Part shown: piece after piece, positions 25,434 through 34,564 of the stretch
How positions within the stretch are numbered: position 1 is the stretch's first letter
Layout: every line of letters starts with the position of its first letter
Origin: Ruminococcoides intestinihominis
Lineage (GTDB): Bacteria; Bacillota; Clostridia; Oscillospirales; Acutalibacteraceae
Reading direction: 5' to 3'
DNA length: 64,000 bases
Assembly: GCF_040096285.1 (NCBI RefSeq)
Contig: NZ_JBBMEY010000002.1
Span: 1 to 64,000, forward strand
The notes under the pieces: generated by a model
Told to the model about the DNA's origin: nothing
The model's input: only the letters and a program-made list of their open reading frames with translations
The model's database searches: none
Translations under genes and position numbers: made by a program

Positions 25434-28268
25434 TTATTTCTGAATTTCAATACCCCTAATTCTCTTCTTCTTTCTTGAAGAACGAACTTTTAGGGTAATA
25501 CCGGCACCGGCTAATAGACCAAGTCCTACCAGTGCAATAGTTGTAACAAGAGCTTTTTTTCTATTGTCATTTAATTGATAATTGTAAATAACAGTTTGTT
25601 CTGCTTTTGTATAAACACCTGAGGCATTCTTTGGAGTTGATGTTAAAGTAAGATTCTCATACTCTTTAGCCTTTGTTTTATACTTCTTATCTTGTTTACC
25701 TTCCAGCTTCTTGATATCCATAATATTACCATCAGAATCCATATAGATAACATTAACTTGACATTTCTTTGTCTTTTCTTTAGTAAACTTATAAGTGACT
25801 ACCTTATCACCTACTGCAAAAATACCTGCACCGTTTTCAGGTAATGCATCTGTATCAAGTACATAGCCCTTAATTGAAGGAATTTCATCAGTAAAGTACT
25901 GCTGACCGACCTGGTTCTTTAGTACTTTACTTGGAGCAATAGCTTTATCGGTTGATGAGTCAATAAACTTAATTGTTACTGTGCTATATTCACCTGTATA
26001 AGCTTCAACAGTAAATTTACAATGTTTGTTTTCAGAAGTAAATTTACCTGTTGTGCTTTCTTTGTCAATGATTTTGTATTTTCTTCTTACTGAGTCACTA
26101 GGTGTAACACTATAGCTATCACCTACTTGACCTTTAACAATTTCTGTAGAAACCTTTTCACCTGTTTTGTTATCAATATAATCAACAACTACAGCACCAT
26201 CTGTTGAGTGACAATTTTTATCAAAGCTGTCTTTATCAACAAGAATCATTGCTGAACTTTGTGGAACTTCTACAGTACCTGAAACTGTACCTAGGTTTCT
26301 TAAACCGGCAGTTTCATCATTTGCAATAATTACAAAATCATCTGAATAATTCTTAATCTTGCTTAAATCAACTTTAACAGATTTATCAGGGTTACCGTTT
26401 AGAAGTACTGCAACTTTCTTAAAGTTGTCATTTTCTAATCCATCAACTGCAAAAGCAACTAACCCCTTTGTATCATTTTCAAAAAAATCCAGGTTCTTTG
26501 CAGTAGTAGTTGTTGGGTCTCTAAATGCATTAAACTTCTTGTGAATCTGTATCATACCTTTATAGTACTCTACAACATCACTGTAGTTATTAACACTTTC
26601 CCAATCAATCATATTTAGAGTTGCCGGTGACTTAAAGCTGTTTTCATCACCATCTTTACTACGGCAGAACTCTTCACCTGCTAGGAAGAATGTCATACCT
26701 TGAGCAGAAAAAATTGTTGCAGCGTTCAACTTAGTCATTTCAACTAGATTTGCATGACGCTTTCTAAAATCCTTTTCATCAGGATATAGAGAGCTAACTA
26801 ACTTATCATATAAAGTATAGTTATCGTGACAACTTGAATAAACAACAGACTGTGTTGGTGCTGAAGCCCAACCGTTGACACATTCACCGGAAAGACCGAT
26901 TTTGATATTACCGGTTTTCTTACCACTTGCTAAGAAACCTTTATCTGTTGCATCAAAAGTATTGCCCTTAATAGCATCACGAACTGTATCATCAAAAGCA
27001 CCGATTCTACTGTCCAACTTATCCATATTAGCTTGAGTTGCTAAGGCTGTACCATCATCACAAGCAGTCTTTAAATCCCATGCTTCACCATACATTAGAA
27101 TTTGTGGATTGATTTCATCAAGAGCATAACGAATTTGATTCATTGTATCACAATCATGAAGTCCCATTAAATCAAATCTAAAGCCATCAATGTGGTATTC
27201 ACTAGCCCAATAAGTAATAGAATCAATCATAAATTTTCTGAACATTTTATGTTCGGAAGCAGTATCATTACCACAAGCTGAACCATCAGAAAATGTACCG
27301 TCACTATTCATTCTATAATAATAATTTGGAACTGTTCTGTTAAAATAGCTATCTTCACCTGTATAAGTATGGTTATAAACCACATCCATAATAACACCGA
27401 TACCGGCATCATGAAGAGCTTTAATCATCTGTTTACATTCATTGATTCTAACATTACCGTCATAAGGGTTAGAAGAAAATGAACCTTCCGGAACATTGTA
27501 GTTTACAGGGTCATAACCCCAGTTAAACTGGTCATCCTTACCGGTTTCATCCACTGAACCAAAGTCATACATAGGGTTAATCTGTACATAGTTAACGCCA
27601 AGTTTCTTTAGATAAGAAATACAAGTAGCATTGTTGCCACTTACACCATCGACAACTGTACCATCTTCTGTAAAAGCTAAGAATTTACCTCTATTTTCTT
27701 TACTTACACCGGAATTTTCAGCATAAGAAAAGTCCTTAACTTGTACTTCCCAAATAACAGCATCTGTCTGATTCTTAACAGTTTTGTGAGTATCTTTATT
27801 CCAATCTGTTGGATTAGTTGAAGATAAATCAACAATCATACCACGCTTACCGTTAGCACCAACAGCTTTAGCATAAATATCTACTACTTCTTCAGCTTTG
27901 CCATCATTAGTAACAACATATGTATAGTATATGTTCTTTAGGTCACCTGTTAAGGTACAAGACCATACACCATTTGATTTATCAAAAGTCATATCTTGTT
28001 CCTTAAAGAAGCCATCCTTGTTTTCTTTCTCTGAGCCATACTTATAAAGTCTAACCTTAACTTCGGAAGCAGTTGGTGACCAAACCTTGAAAGTAGTAGC
28101 TTTCTTAGAATAAGTAGCACCTAGGTCATTTCCGTTATAAGATGTTTCGTCTAGTTTTGCTGCATAAACAGCATAATCTTTGGTTGTTTCAGCATTAAAA
28201 TTCACTATATTTAATCCCACCATCATAACTAGTATCAAAACCATAGAAAGAATTTTTTTTATAGGCAT
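25434..28268 (-). CDS. Membrane-anchored type I pullulanase with MucBP-like repeats
   Basis: 944 aa. The signal peptide is followed by a CBM48-like module and a GH13 domain with NWGYDP (249-254), nucleophile D366 (GFRFDLMG), acid/base E395 (YGEAW) and D482 (SCHD), closely similar to the downstream paralog. About 250 C-terminal residues hold three MucBP-like repeats. A single transmembrane helix (ALVTTIALVGLGLLAGAGI) and a basic tail RSSRKKKR follow. No LPxTG-type motif precedes the helix, so it is probably membrane-anchored rather than sortase-linked. The start is ATG 28268, preceded by GGGGAT; the ATG at 28304 lacks a ribosome site. Confidence 0.92.
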   Translation of the reverse strand: MPIKKILSMVLILVMMVGLNIVNFNAETTKDYAVYAAKLDETSYNGNDLGATYSKKATTFKVWSPTASEVKVRLYKYGSEKENKDGFFKEQDMTFDKSNGVWSCTLTGDLKNIYYTYVVTNDGKAEEVVDIYAKAVGANGKRGMIVDLSSTNPTDWNKDTHKTVKNQTDAVIWEVQVKDFSYAENSGVSKENRGKFLAFTEDGTVVDGVSGNNATCISYLKKLGVNYVQINPMYDFGSVDETGKDDQFNWGYDPVNYNVPEGSFSSNPYDGNVRINECKQMIKALHDAGIGVIMDVVYNHTYTGEDSYFNRTVPNYYYRMNSDGTFSDGSACGNDTASEHKMFRKFMIDSITYWASEYHIDGFRFDLMGLHDCDTMNQIRYALDEINPQILMYGEAWDLKTACDDGTALATQANMDKLDSRIGAFDDTVRDAIKGNTFDATDKGFLASGKKTGNIKIGLSGECVNGWASAPTQSVVYSSCHDNYTLYDKLVSSLYPDEKDFRKRHANLVEMTKLNAATIFSAQGMTFFLAGEEFCRSKDGDENSFKSPATLNMIDWESVNNYSDVVEYYKGMIQIHKKFNAFRDPTTTTAKNLDFFENDTKGLVAFAVDGLENDNFKKVAVLLNGNPDKSVKVDLSKIKNYSDDFVIIANDETAGLRNLGTVSGTVEVPQSSAMILVDKDSFDKNCHSTDGAVVVDYIDNKTGEKVSTEIVKGQVGDSYSVTPSDSVRRKYKIIDKESTTGKFTSENKHCKFTVEAYTGEYSTVTIKFIDSSTDKAIAPSKVLKNQVGQQYFTDEIPSIKGYVLDTDALPENGAGIFAVGDKVVTYKFTKEKTKKCQVNVIYMDSDGNIMDIKKLEGKQDKKYKTKAKEYENLTLTSTPKNASGVYTKAEQTVIYNYQLNDNRKKALVTTIALVGLGLLAGAGITLKVRSSRKKKRIRGIEIQK

Positions 28269-28336
28269 AAAATCCCCCTTAGTTCTGTATTCATATACAC
28301 TCATTCTAACAAATATTATTGTAAATAATTTTCTAC

Positions 28337-28368
28337 AAAAGAATTAAACCGTCTTTATAGACGGTTTA
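28337..28368 (-). terminator. Terminator-like hairpin after eno
   Basis: A 10-bp perfect stem (28345-28354 with 28359-28368) with a 4-nt loop between eno and the pullulanase operon. The U-tract is short. Confidence 0.6.
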
Positions 28369-28448
28369 TGTGTAGAAAAAATAGGTCAAATTATAGACAC
28401 TTTGACTATATTTTCATTTAACTTACGAAAGATTTATTAATAAAGTCA

Positions 28449-29705
28449 TTACTCTATGCCGTACGTTGACACACCTGTTAATTCTTCTTCTATTCTAGAC
28501 AATCTATTGTACTTTGCAGTTCTTTCACTTCTGCATGGCGCACCTGTTTTTATCTGTCCTGAGTTACAAGCAACTGCAATATCTGCTATTGTTGTGTCTT
28601 CACTTTCACCACTTCTGTGGGAAATTACAGTTGTATAACCGGCTTTATGGGCAAGTTCGATTGCATCAAATGTTTCTGTTAAAGTACCGATTTGGTTCAT
28701 TTTCACTAAGATTGAATTGCCTGCTCCAACCTTGATACCATTATAAAGTTTATTTACATTTGTTACGAATAAATCATCACCTACTAATTGTATGTGGGAT
28801 AACTTTCCGGTAAGCTCTTCCCACCCTGACCAATCAAATTCTGAAAGTCCATCTTCTATTGAGATAATAGGATATTTCTCTGTAAGATTATCAAGGTATT
28901 CAATCATATTTTCTGTAGTCATAGATATTTTTCTCTTAGGTAGATTGTACATACCCTCAGCATACCATTCTGATGAGGCAATATCTAAAGCTAATTTTGT
29001 ATTTTCCGTGTTATATCCTGCTTCTTCAATTGCTTTCAAAATATATTCAAGTGCTTCTTCATCACCTGAAAGGTTTGGTGCAAAACCACCTTCATCACCT
29101 ACTGCAGTAGAAAGTTTATCCTTCTTCAACAATGTTTTTAGTGTGTGGTAAATTTCCGTACATTGTCTTAATCCGTCACGGAAACTGTCAGCACCTACCG
29201 GCATAATCATAAATTCCTGAATATCCACATTGTTGTCTGAATGAGCACCACCATTTAGAATATTCATCATAGGACAAGGTAATCTATGAGCATTAAAGCC
29301 ACCTAAATACCTATATAATGGTAAATTAAGTGATGATGCTGAGGCTTTTGCTACTGCAATTGAAACTGCCAAAATAGCATTTGCACCTAAGTTTTTCTTA
29401 TTCTCTGTACCATCAAGGTCACACATCATTCTATCAATTAATCGTTGCTGATATGGGCTTGTACCTACTAAATGATGAGCCAAAATTTCGTTAATATTTT
29501 TTACTGCTTTGTACACTGACTTACCAAAATACACGTCATCATTATCACGAAGTTCTACTGCCTCAAATGCACCGGTTGACGCACCACTCGGAACAATTGC
29601 AGACTGTACTGTACCATCAGATAATGTTACTGTTGCTTCAACTGTTGGATTACCTCTAGAGTCTAGGACTTGTCTTCCCTTTATTTCTTCAATTAACATA
29701 CACAT
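28449..29705 (-). CDS. eno: Enolase
   Basis: 418 aa. It converts 2-phosphoglycerate to phosphoenolpyruvate. Motifs: DSRGNPTVEATV, NGGAHSDNNVDIQEFMI, the magnesium and catalytic segments VGDEGGFAPN, SIEDGLSEFDWSGW, VGDDLFVTN, LVKMNQIGTLTE and SHRSGESEDTTIAD. The start is ATG 29705, 8 nt after GGAGG. That ribosome site lies in the 3' arm of a 10-bp hairpin that also looks like the rpoD terminator. Confidence 0.96.
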   Translation of the reverse strand: MCMLIEEIKGRQVLDSRGNPTVEATVTLSDGTVQSAIVPSGASTGAFEAVELRDNDDVYFGKSVYKAVKNINEILAHHLVGTSPYQQRLIDRMMCDLDGTENKKNLGANAILAVSIAVAKASASSLNLPLYRYLGGFNAHRLPCPMMNILNGGAHSDNNVDIQEFMIMPVGADSFRDGLRQCTEIYHTLKTLLKKDKLSTAVGDEGGFAPNLSGDEEALEYILKAIEEAGYNTENTKLALDIASSEWYAEGMYNLPKRKISMTTENMIEYLDNLTEKYPIISIEDGLSEFDWSGWEELTGKLSHIQLVGDDLFVTNVNKLYNGIKVGAGNSILVKMNQIGTLTETFDAIELAHKAGYTTVISHRSGESEDTTIADIAVACNSGQIKTGAPCRSERTAKYNRLSRIEEELTGVSTYGIE

Positions 29706-29743
29706 ATAAAAAACCTCCTTTATCATTATTGACAAAGGAGGTT
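29706..29743 (-). terminator. Hairpin that is both rpoD terminator and eno ribosome-site sequestrator
   Basis: On the minus strand 29743-29734 (aacctccttt) pairs perfectly with 29721-29712 (aaaggaggtt) around a 12-nt loop, followed by TTTT. It begins 13 nt past the rpoD stop and fits an intrinsic terminator. Its 3' arm contains GGAGG (29714-29718), the only ribosome site for eno at ATG 29705. Transcripts that read through would therefore carry a masked eno start. Confidence 0.8.
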
Positions 29744-29755
29744 AAATTATACTGA

Positions 29756-30844
29756 TTAGTCTAGGTAATCTTTTAGAATTTTACTTCTTGAAGGGTGTCT
29801 TAGCTTTCTAAGAGCCTTTGCTTCAATCTGACGGATTCTCTCACGAGTAACATTGAATTCCTTACCTACTTCTTCAAGTGTACGACTTCTGCCGTCTTCA
29901 AGACCAAAACGAAGTCTTAGAACCTTTTCTTCTCTTGGAGTCAAAGTATCAAGAACTTCGTTTAGTTGTTCACGAAGTAATGTATGAGATGCAGCATCTG
30001 CAGGTGCCGGTGCATCATCATCAGGAATAAAGTCACCTAGGTGAGAATCCTCTTCTTCACCGATTGGTGTTTCCAAAGATACAGGTTCTTGAGCAACACG
30101 CATAATATCTCTAACCTTATCTACAGGCATATCAATTTCTGATGCGATTTCATCAGCAGTTGGTTCGTGACCATTCTGGTGAAGTAACTGAGAAGAAACT
30201 TTCTTTACCTTGTTAATAGTTTCAACCATATGAACAGGAATACGAATTGTTCTTCCCTGATCGGCAATAGCTCTTGTGATAGCCTGTCTAATCCACCATG
30301 TAGCATATGTTGAGAACTTAAAGCCCTTTGTATAGTCAAACTTATCAACAGCCTTTAACAAACCTAAGTTACCTTCCTGAATAAGATCTAGGAATAGCAT
30401 ACCTCTGCCTAGGTAACGCTTTGCAATAGAAACAACAAGTCTGAGGTTTGCTTGACATAGTCTTTTCTTAGCTTCTGTGTTGCCATCAGCAATTTTAATA
30501 GCAAGGTCAATTTCTTCTTCAGGAGAAAGCAGTGGAACTCTACCGATTTCCTTTAGATATACCTTTACCGGATCATCAATTGCAACTCTTTCTGCTGCAA
30601 TTTCGTCACCTTTGCTGGATGATTTTGATGCTACGATTTCAATATCTGATAAATCAACACTGTTGTCTTCAATGATTTCGATACCCTGTGCTTCCAAACC
30701 ATCATATAGCTTTTCCAGTTGTTCAGGTGAAAATTCAATTTCACCAATAGCATCAAGGATTTCTTGGTTTGAAAGGCTTCCCTTTTGTTTACCTTGTTCA
30801 AGTAAATCTTTGATTACTGTTTTCTTATCAACCTGTCCACTCAT
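29756..30844 (-). CDS. rpoD: Primary RNA polymerase sigma factor RpoD (SigA)
   Basis: 362 aa. Region 1.1-like helices lie at 1-60. Region 1.2/2 has DPVKVYLKEIGRVPLL, NLRLVVSIAKRY and FDYTKGFKFSTYATWWIRQAI for -10 recognition. Region 3 follows, and region 4 has REEKVLRLRFGLEDG and the HTH TLEEVGKEFNVTRERIRQIEAKA for -35 recognition. The length is normal for Firmicutes. It lies 12 nt after dnaG, forming the classic dnaG-rpoD macromolecular-synthesis operon. Confidence 0.97.
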   Translation of the reverse strand: MSGQVDKKTVIKDLLEQGKQKGSLSNQEILDAIGEIEFSPEQLEKLYDGLEAQGIEIIEDNSVDLSDIEIVASKSSSKGDEIAAERVAIDDPVKVYLKEIGRVPLLSPEEEIDLAIKIADGNTEAKKRLCQANLRLVVSIAKRYLGRGMLFLDLIQEGNLGLLKAVDKFDYTKGFKFSTYATWWIRQAITRAIADQGRTIRIPVHMVETINKVKKVSSQLLHQNGHEPTADEIASEIDMPVDKVRDIMRVAQEPVSLETPIGEEEDSHLGDFIPDDDAPAPADAASHTLLREQLNEVLDTLTPREEKVLRLRFGLEDGRSRTLEEVGKEFNVTRERIRQIEAKALRKLRHPSRSKILKDYLD

Positions 30845-30856
30845 ATATATCTCTCC

Positions 30857-32626
30857 TTATTCTCGTTTCTTCTTCAGATTATTAATCTGCTGACTAAACT
30901 CATCAAGTGATGTGTTTGCGATTTGTTCCTTTGACAACTTACCCTTTTCCTCAAAGATAACACTTATGTACTCATCCAGAGCTTGTTGAGTAGGATTTTT
31001 GTCTATTGTTTTATTGACAATAGAATAGATTTTATTTATTTCATCAAAAGTAAAATCCTCGTTTAGAGAAGTTAATGGCTCATAACCACCCTCAATTCTG
31101 TTAACAAAATAACCATATAGCTTTTTGTTAAAATCTGTGACAAATGAATCATTAGGCACTCTTGAATAAATATACTGTTCAACCTCAGGATGATTAACCA
31201 TATATGATAATAACATTTCTTCGGCAATAGTTGCCCTTGGCTTATCCTTATGTTGCAAGTTTATTTTGTCTTCTCTGCCTGAAAGATTAGTTCTGATTTT
31301 TCTAAATTCTTCTTTTCTATTGCTATATTTAATTTTACTTCTAACTCTCTTTAGAGAATTAGAAATTGACTCTGTATGAACACCTGTTTCATCAGCTAAC
31401 TTAGAGCTGTAAACATCTCGTTCTACATCATCATCTATTTTAGCAATTATATTAATTGCTTCATTGACATATTTAACTCTTTGGTCTGCCAGTTTTAGGT
31501 CATATTTTTTTCTTACTTTTGATAGCTGATACTCAACATCATTAAAGCTACCATTCACCAAATTATAGAAAGCAGCACCACCATTATCACCATGTTTTCT
31601 GATAAATTCATCAGGGTCTTTACCATCAGGAACTGTAAGGACTCTTATGTTAAGTCCTGTTCTTCTGAGAATTCCAATGGCTCTTTGGGTTGCTTTTTGA
31701 CCTGCTTCATCGGCATCATAACAAATGATAACATCATCGGCATAACGCTTCATAACAGATGCTTGTTGACTGGTTAATGCAGTACCTAAGGTAGCAACTG
31801 CGTTCTGAAAACCGGCTTGATTTACTGCAATAACATCCATATAACCCTCACACAAAATAAGGGTTCTGTCCTGATTTTTCTTAGCATTATTAAGTGAAAA
31901 TAAATTATTACTTTTACTAAATACAGGTGTATCGCTTGTGTTAAGGTACTTAGGCTTTTGGTCAGTCATAATTCTACCACCAAAGGCAATCACATTTCCC
32001 CTTACATCTATAATAGGAAACATAACTCGGTTATAAAATCTATCGTTTGTACCGTTACCACTTTTGTTCTTGTAAACAAGGTTAGCACTTATAAGTTCGT
32101 TATCCTTAAAACCTTTTTTCCTTAGATAATTTGAAAGTGCAAAGTGGTCATTAGGAGCAAAACCTAAACCAAAATGTCTGATAGTTTTGTCAGTTAGTCC
32201 TCTGCTATAAAGGTAATCTAAGCCTTCCTTACCTAAAGGACTGTACAGACATCTATGGAAAAATCTTGCAGTTTCTCTATTAGCCTCATAAATTCTTTTC
32301 TTAAGGTTTGCCATAGAATCATCATAATTACTTTCTTCCGGCATATTAAGTCCAGCTCTTTCGGCTAAAAATTTAACAGCCTCAATATAATCAAGATTTT
32401 CAATCTTCATTATAAAGGTAATTACATCACCACCGGCACCACAACCAAAGCAATAAAAAGAATTATTTTCGGTATAAATATTAAAAGATGGTGTTTTTTC
32501 GCCATGAAAAGGACAAAGTCCTACCATATTCCTACCCTTACGCTTTAGAGAAATATAATTTGATGCAAGTTCCGTAAGGTCACTACGCATTTTTAGTTCT
32601 TGCAAAAAGCTTTCCGGTAATGGCAA
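30857..32626 (-). CDS. dnaG: DNA primase
   Basis: 589 aa. It makes RNA primers for replication. The N-terminal zinc finger has C38, H41, C59 and C62 (CPFHGEKTPSF ... YCFGCGAGGD). The catalytic core has YLYSRGLT, FGGRI and the Toprim motifs LCEGYMDVIA and YDADEAGQKA. The C-terminal helicase-binding part is short and divergent, as is common. Translation begins at TTG (32626), 7 nt after GGAG; there is no ATG at the conserved N-terminus. Confidence 0.96.
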   Translation of the reverse strand: MPLPESFLQELKMRSDLTELASNYISLKRKGRNMVGLCPFHGEKTPSFNIYTENNSFYCFGCGAGGDVITFIMKIENLDYIEAVKFLAERAGLNMPEESNYDDSMANLKKRIYEANRETARFFHRCLYSPLGKEGLDYLYSRGLTDKTIRHFGLGFAPNDHFALSNYLRKKGFKDNELISANLVYKNKSGNGTNDRFYNRVMFPIIDVRGNVIAFGGRIMTDQKPKYLNTSDTPVFSKSNNLFSLNNAKKNQDRTLILCEGYMDVIAVNQAGFQNAVATLGTALTSQQASVMKRYADDVIICYDADEAGQKATQRAIGILRRTGLNIRVLTVPDGKDPDEFIRKHGDNGGAAFYNLVNGSFNDVEYQLSKVRKKYDLKLADQRVKYVNEAINIIAKIDDDVERDVYSSKLADETGVHTESISNSLKRVRSKIKYSNRKEEFRKIRTNLSGREDKINLQHKDKPRATIAEEMLLSYMVNHPEVEQYIYSRVPNDSFVTDFNKKLYGYFVNRIEGGYEPLTSLNEDFTFDEINKIYSIVNKTIDKNPTQQALDEYISVIFEEKGKLSKEQIANTSLDEFSQQINNLKKKRE

Positions 32627-32755
32627 AATAACACTCCTTTCAATAGTTGTAAAACCTACACTATTATATACAACAAAATTTATATTATTCCTTTATTTTT
32701 TCAAAATTTTTAAAAATATTTTTGAAAAAACAGATTTTATTAGAAAAATATGTTG

Positions 32756-33379
32756 TTACATAGGAAAATAATCTTCATTAACAACTTCTACTTCTATCTT
32801 TCCATTTGTTGCATCAGCAAGTTTTTTGTTAAAAAATCCAAGTTCATTTATTGGAATATGAAAACTGATAATAACATTTTCCAGAAAATTTGAGTCATCA
32901 ATAATACCACCACACTCCGGAATAAGTCCGGAAAGTTTTCCGTAAAAATCGTAACTCAAAGTAACAGAACAATTATAGCATTTTTCCATACGAAGAATCT
33001 TGGAGGCATCAAGAGCAATCTTTGCACCATGGCTATATGCTCTGACCAGTCCACCTGCACCAAGCATAATACCACCAAAATAACGGGTAACAACTATTAC
33101 GGTATTTACCACATTATTTTTGTTAAGCACATCAAGGACAGGTACACCGGCAGTACCCTGAGGTTCTCCGTCATCAGAATAACGCTTAATAAAATCATTC
33201 TTTAAGCTATATGCATAAACATTATGAGTAGCATCATAATGTTTCTTACGCTTTTCGTTAATAAAATCAATAGCTTCCTGTTCTGTTGAAATCGGTTTAC
33301 AATAGCCTATAAAACGGCTGTGCTTCTCAACAAACTCAGCTTGATTTTCTTCTTTTGTAGTATAATAAAAATCTTCCAT
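32756..33379 (-). CDS. yigZ: YigZ/IMPACT family protein
   Basis: 207 aa, UPF0029/IMPACT N-terminal fold with the signatures KHSRFIGYCKPI, DDGEPQGTAGVPVLDVL and VTRYFGGIMLGAGGLVRAYS, plus a C-terminal DUF1949-like ferredoxin-fold domain. Family members are proposed to act on ribosomes or in translation control; the function is not settled. No Shine-Dalgarno is visible. The ATG is 15 nt after the rpmE terminator stem, in the U-tract, so its translation is unusual. Confidence 0.88.
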   Translation of the reverse strand: MEDFYYTTKEENQAEFVEKHSRFIGYCKPISTEQEAIDFINEKRKKHYDATHNVYAYSLKNDFIKRYSDDGEPQGTAGVPVLDVLNKNNVVNTVIVVTRYFGGIMLGAGGLVRAYSHGAKIALDASKILRMEKCYNCSVTLSYDFYGKLSGLIPECGGIIDDSNFLENVIISFHIPINELGFFNKKLADATNGKIEVEVVNEDYFPM

Positions 33380-33385
33380 AACAAT

Positions 33386-33419
33386 TAAAAAAACAGGCGG
33401 TACACTAAATGTACCGCCT
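33386..33419 (-). terminator. Terminator of rpmE
   Basis: A 10-bp stem (33395-33404 with 33410-33419) is followed on the minus strand by GTTTTTTTAATT, directly before the yigZ start. Confidence 0.88.
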
Positions 33420-33433
33420 CAACAATTACAAAA

Positions 33434-33634
33434 TTATTTCATACCAAAACGCTTCTTAAATCTATCAACACGTCCGCCGGTATCAACGAGCTTCTGCTTA
33501 CCTGTAAAGAAAGGATGGCACTTTGAACAAATTTCAACTCTGATATTTTCCTTTGTTGAACCTGTTTCGATTACATTACCACAAGCACAAGTAATTGTTG
33601 TCTGCTTATAATCTGGATGGATACTTTCCTTCAT
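33434..33634 (-). CDS. rpmE: 50S ribosomal protein L31 (zinc-binding type)
   Basis: 66 aa. Four zinc-ligand cysteines, C16, C18, C36 and C39 (TCACGN ... CSKCHPF), mark the C+ form. KQKLVDTGGRVDRFKKRFG is the conserved tail. GAGGTG precedes the ATG. It is monocistronic with a strong terminator. Confidence 0.97.
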   Translation of the reverse strand: MKESIHPDYKQTTITCACGNVIETGSTKENIRVEICSKCHPFFTGKQKLVDTGGRVDRFKKRFGMK

Positions 33635-33724
33635 TTCATTTCACCTCTTTCGCTGAAACCGTAAATAACAGTTTAGATTATACAACATAAATCCTGAAAA
33701 TGCAAGTGTTTTTTCAAAAAAATT

Positions 33725-34543
33725 TTAACTTTCTAAATAATCAATTAAAGTATTGAAATTTAGACCAAGTTTTCTGGCTAAAAGAGAATTGTTTTTGCCA
33801 ACATATCTCCACAAAGTATAGTCAGAGTCCATTGCAGTTACCTGCTCATTTTCTTTAGTATATCTTTGGATAAAGCCATACTCTGCACCGTACTTAATTA
33901 ACCATTGATAAGCCTTAGTTTTGTTGAAAGTACTTCTCTTTTCGCTATCAAACTCAACAGAAAGACCAAGTTGTCTTTCACTATTGCCACTATCTGCAAT
34001 TCTTCTATTGGCAATTGACTCGGCTTTTGTTTGGGTATATTTACCAGTGTTAAGCAAAGTGTTTACATATCCACTATAGAGAGTATGTTGGTCATCATAT
34101 GAAACATAACCTCTTCTAATCTTCAGGTCAATACCATCTTTTTTAGCAGCATTTACCATTTTGTCTAGTGAATCGTAAATCATTGTGCTAACCTTTACAC
34201 CACCAAAATCTTTTGTTGTTGGTACATAGTTTCTTTCCAATGGGTCAGCAACACTAACAATTTTGTATAAAGTCTTTTGTTGTTCCTTTGAGATATAGTC
34301 ATCGTTGGACTTTACCACAGTTTCCTCACCTTTTGATGAGGAAACATAGGCATAGTAACTTAGGAATGAACCTAAGGCTAAAATCACAACCATAACGATA
34401 GGTAAAACATAGAACAAAATATTAATTGCATTTCCCTTTTTCCTAGGGGTATTATCTCCATAAACATAGTGTTTATCTTTTCCGGTATAAAAGCCTTCCG
34501 GCTTTGTACTGCCACCATGTCTTCCTTTGGATTTATCTTGCAA
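33725..34543 (-). CDS. VanY-like (peptidase M15B) membrane protein, zinc ligands lost
   Basis: About 272 aa. A cytoplasmic N-terminus and one membrane helix (about 40-67) precede an extracellular domain with the M15B D,D-carboxypeptidase layout (RRGYVSYDDQHTLYSGYVN, ERQLGLSVEFD, WLIKYGAEYGFIQRY, LWRYVG). The zinc motif SxHxxGxAxD reads SERQLGLSVE, with His to Arg190 and Asp to Glu197. The C-terminal ExWH reads DYTL, with His to Leu244. Catalysis is therefore unlikely; a peptidoglycan-binding role is possible. Start: TTG 34543, 6 nt after GAGGTG; the GTG at 34552 overlaps that site. It follows thrS closely. Confidence 0.78.
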   Translation of the reverse strand: MQDKSKGRHGGSTKPEGFYTGKDKHYVYGDNTPRKKGNAINILFYVLPIVMVVILALGSFLSYYAYVSSSKGEETVVKSNDDYISKEQQKTLYKIVSVADPLERNYVPTTKDFGGVKVSTMIYDSLDKMVNAAKKDGIDLKIRRGYVSYDDQHTLYSGYVNTLLNTGKYTQTKAESIANRRIADSGNSERQLGLSVEFDSEKRSTFNKTKAYQWLIKYGAEYGFIQRYTKENEQVTAMDSDYTLWRYVGKNNSLLARKLGLNFNTLIDYLES

Positions 34544-34564
34544 GATTTTCACCTCGTAAAATTA

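Noticed and set aside
25434..25560. Sortase signal at the C-terminus of the membrane-anchored pullulanase
   Set aside because: A hydrophobic helix and basic tail are present, but no LPxTG, NPxTN or similar motif precedes the helix.
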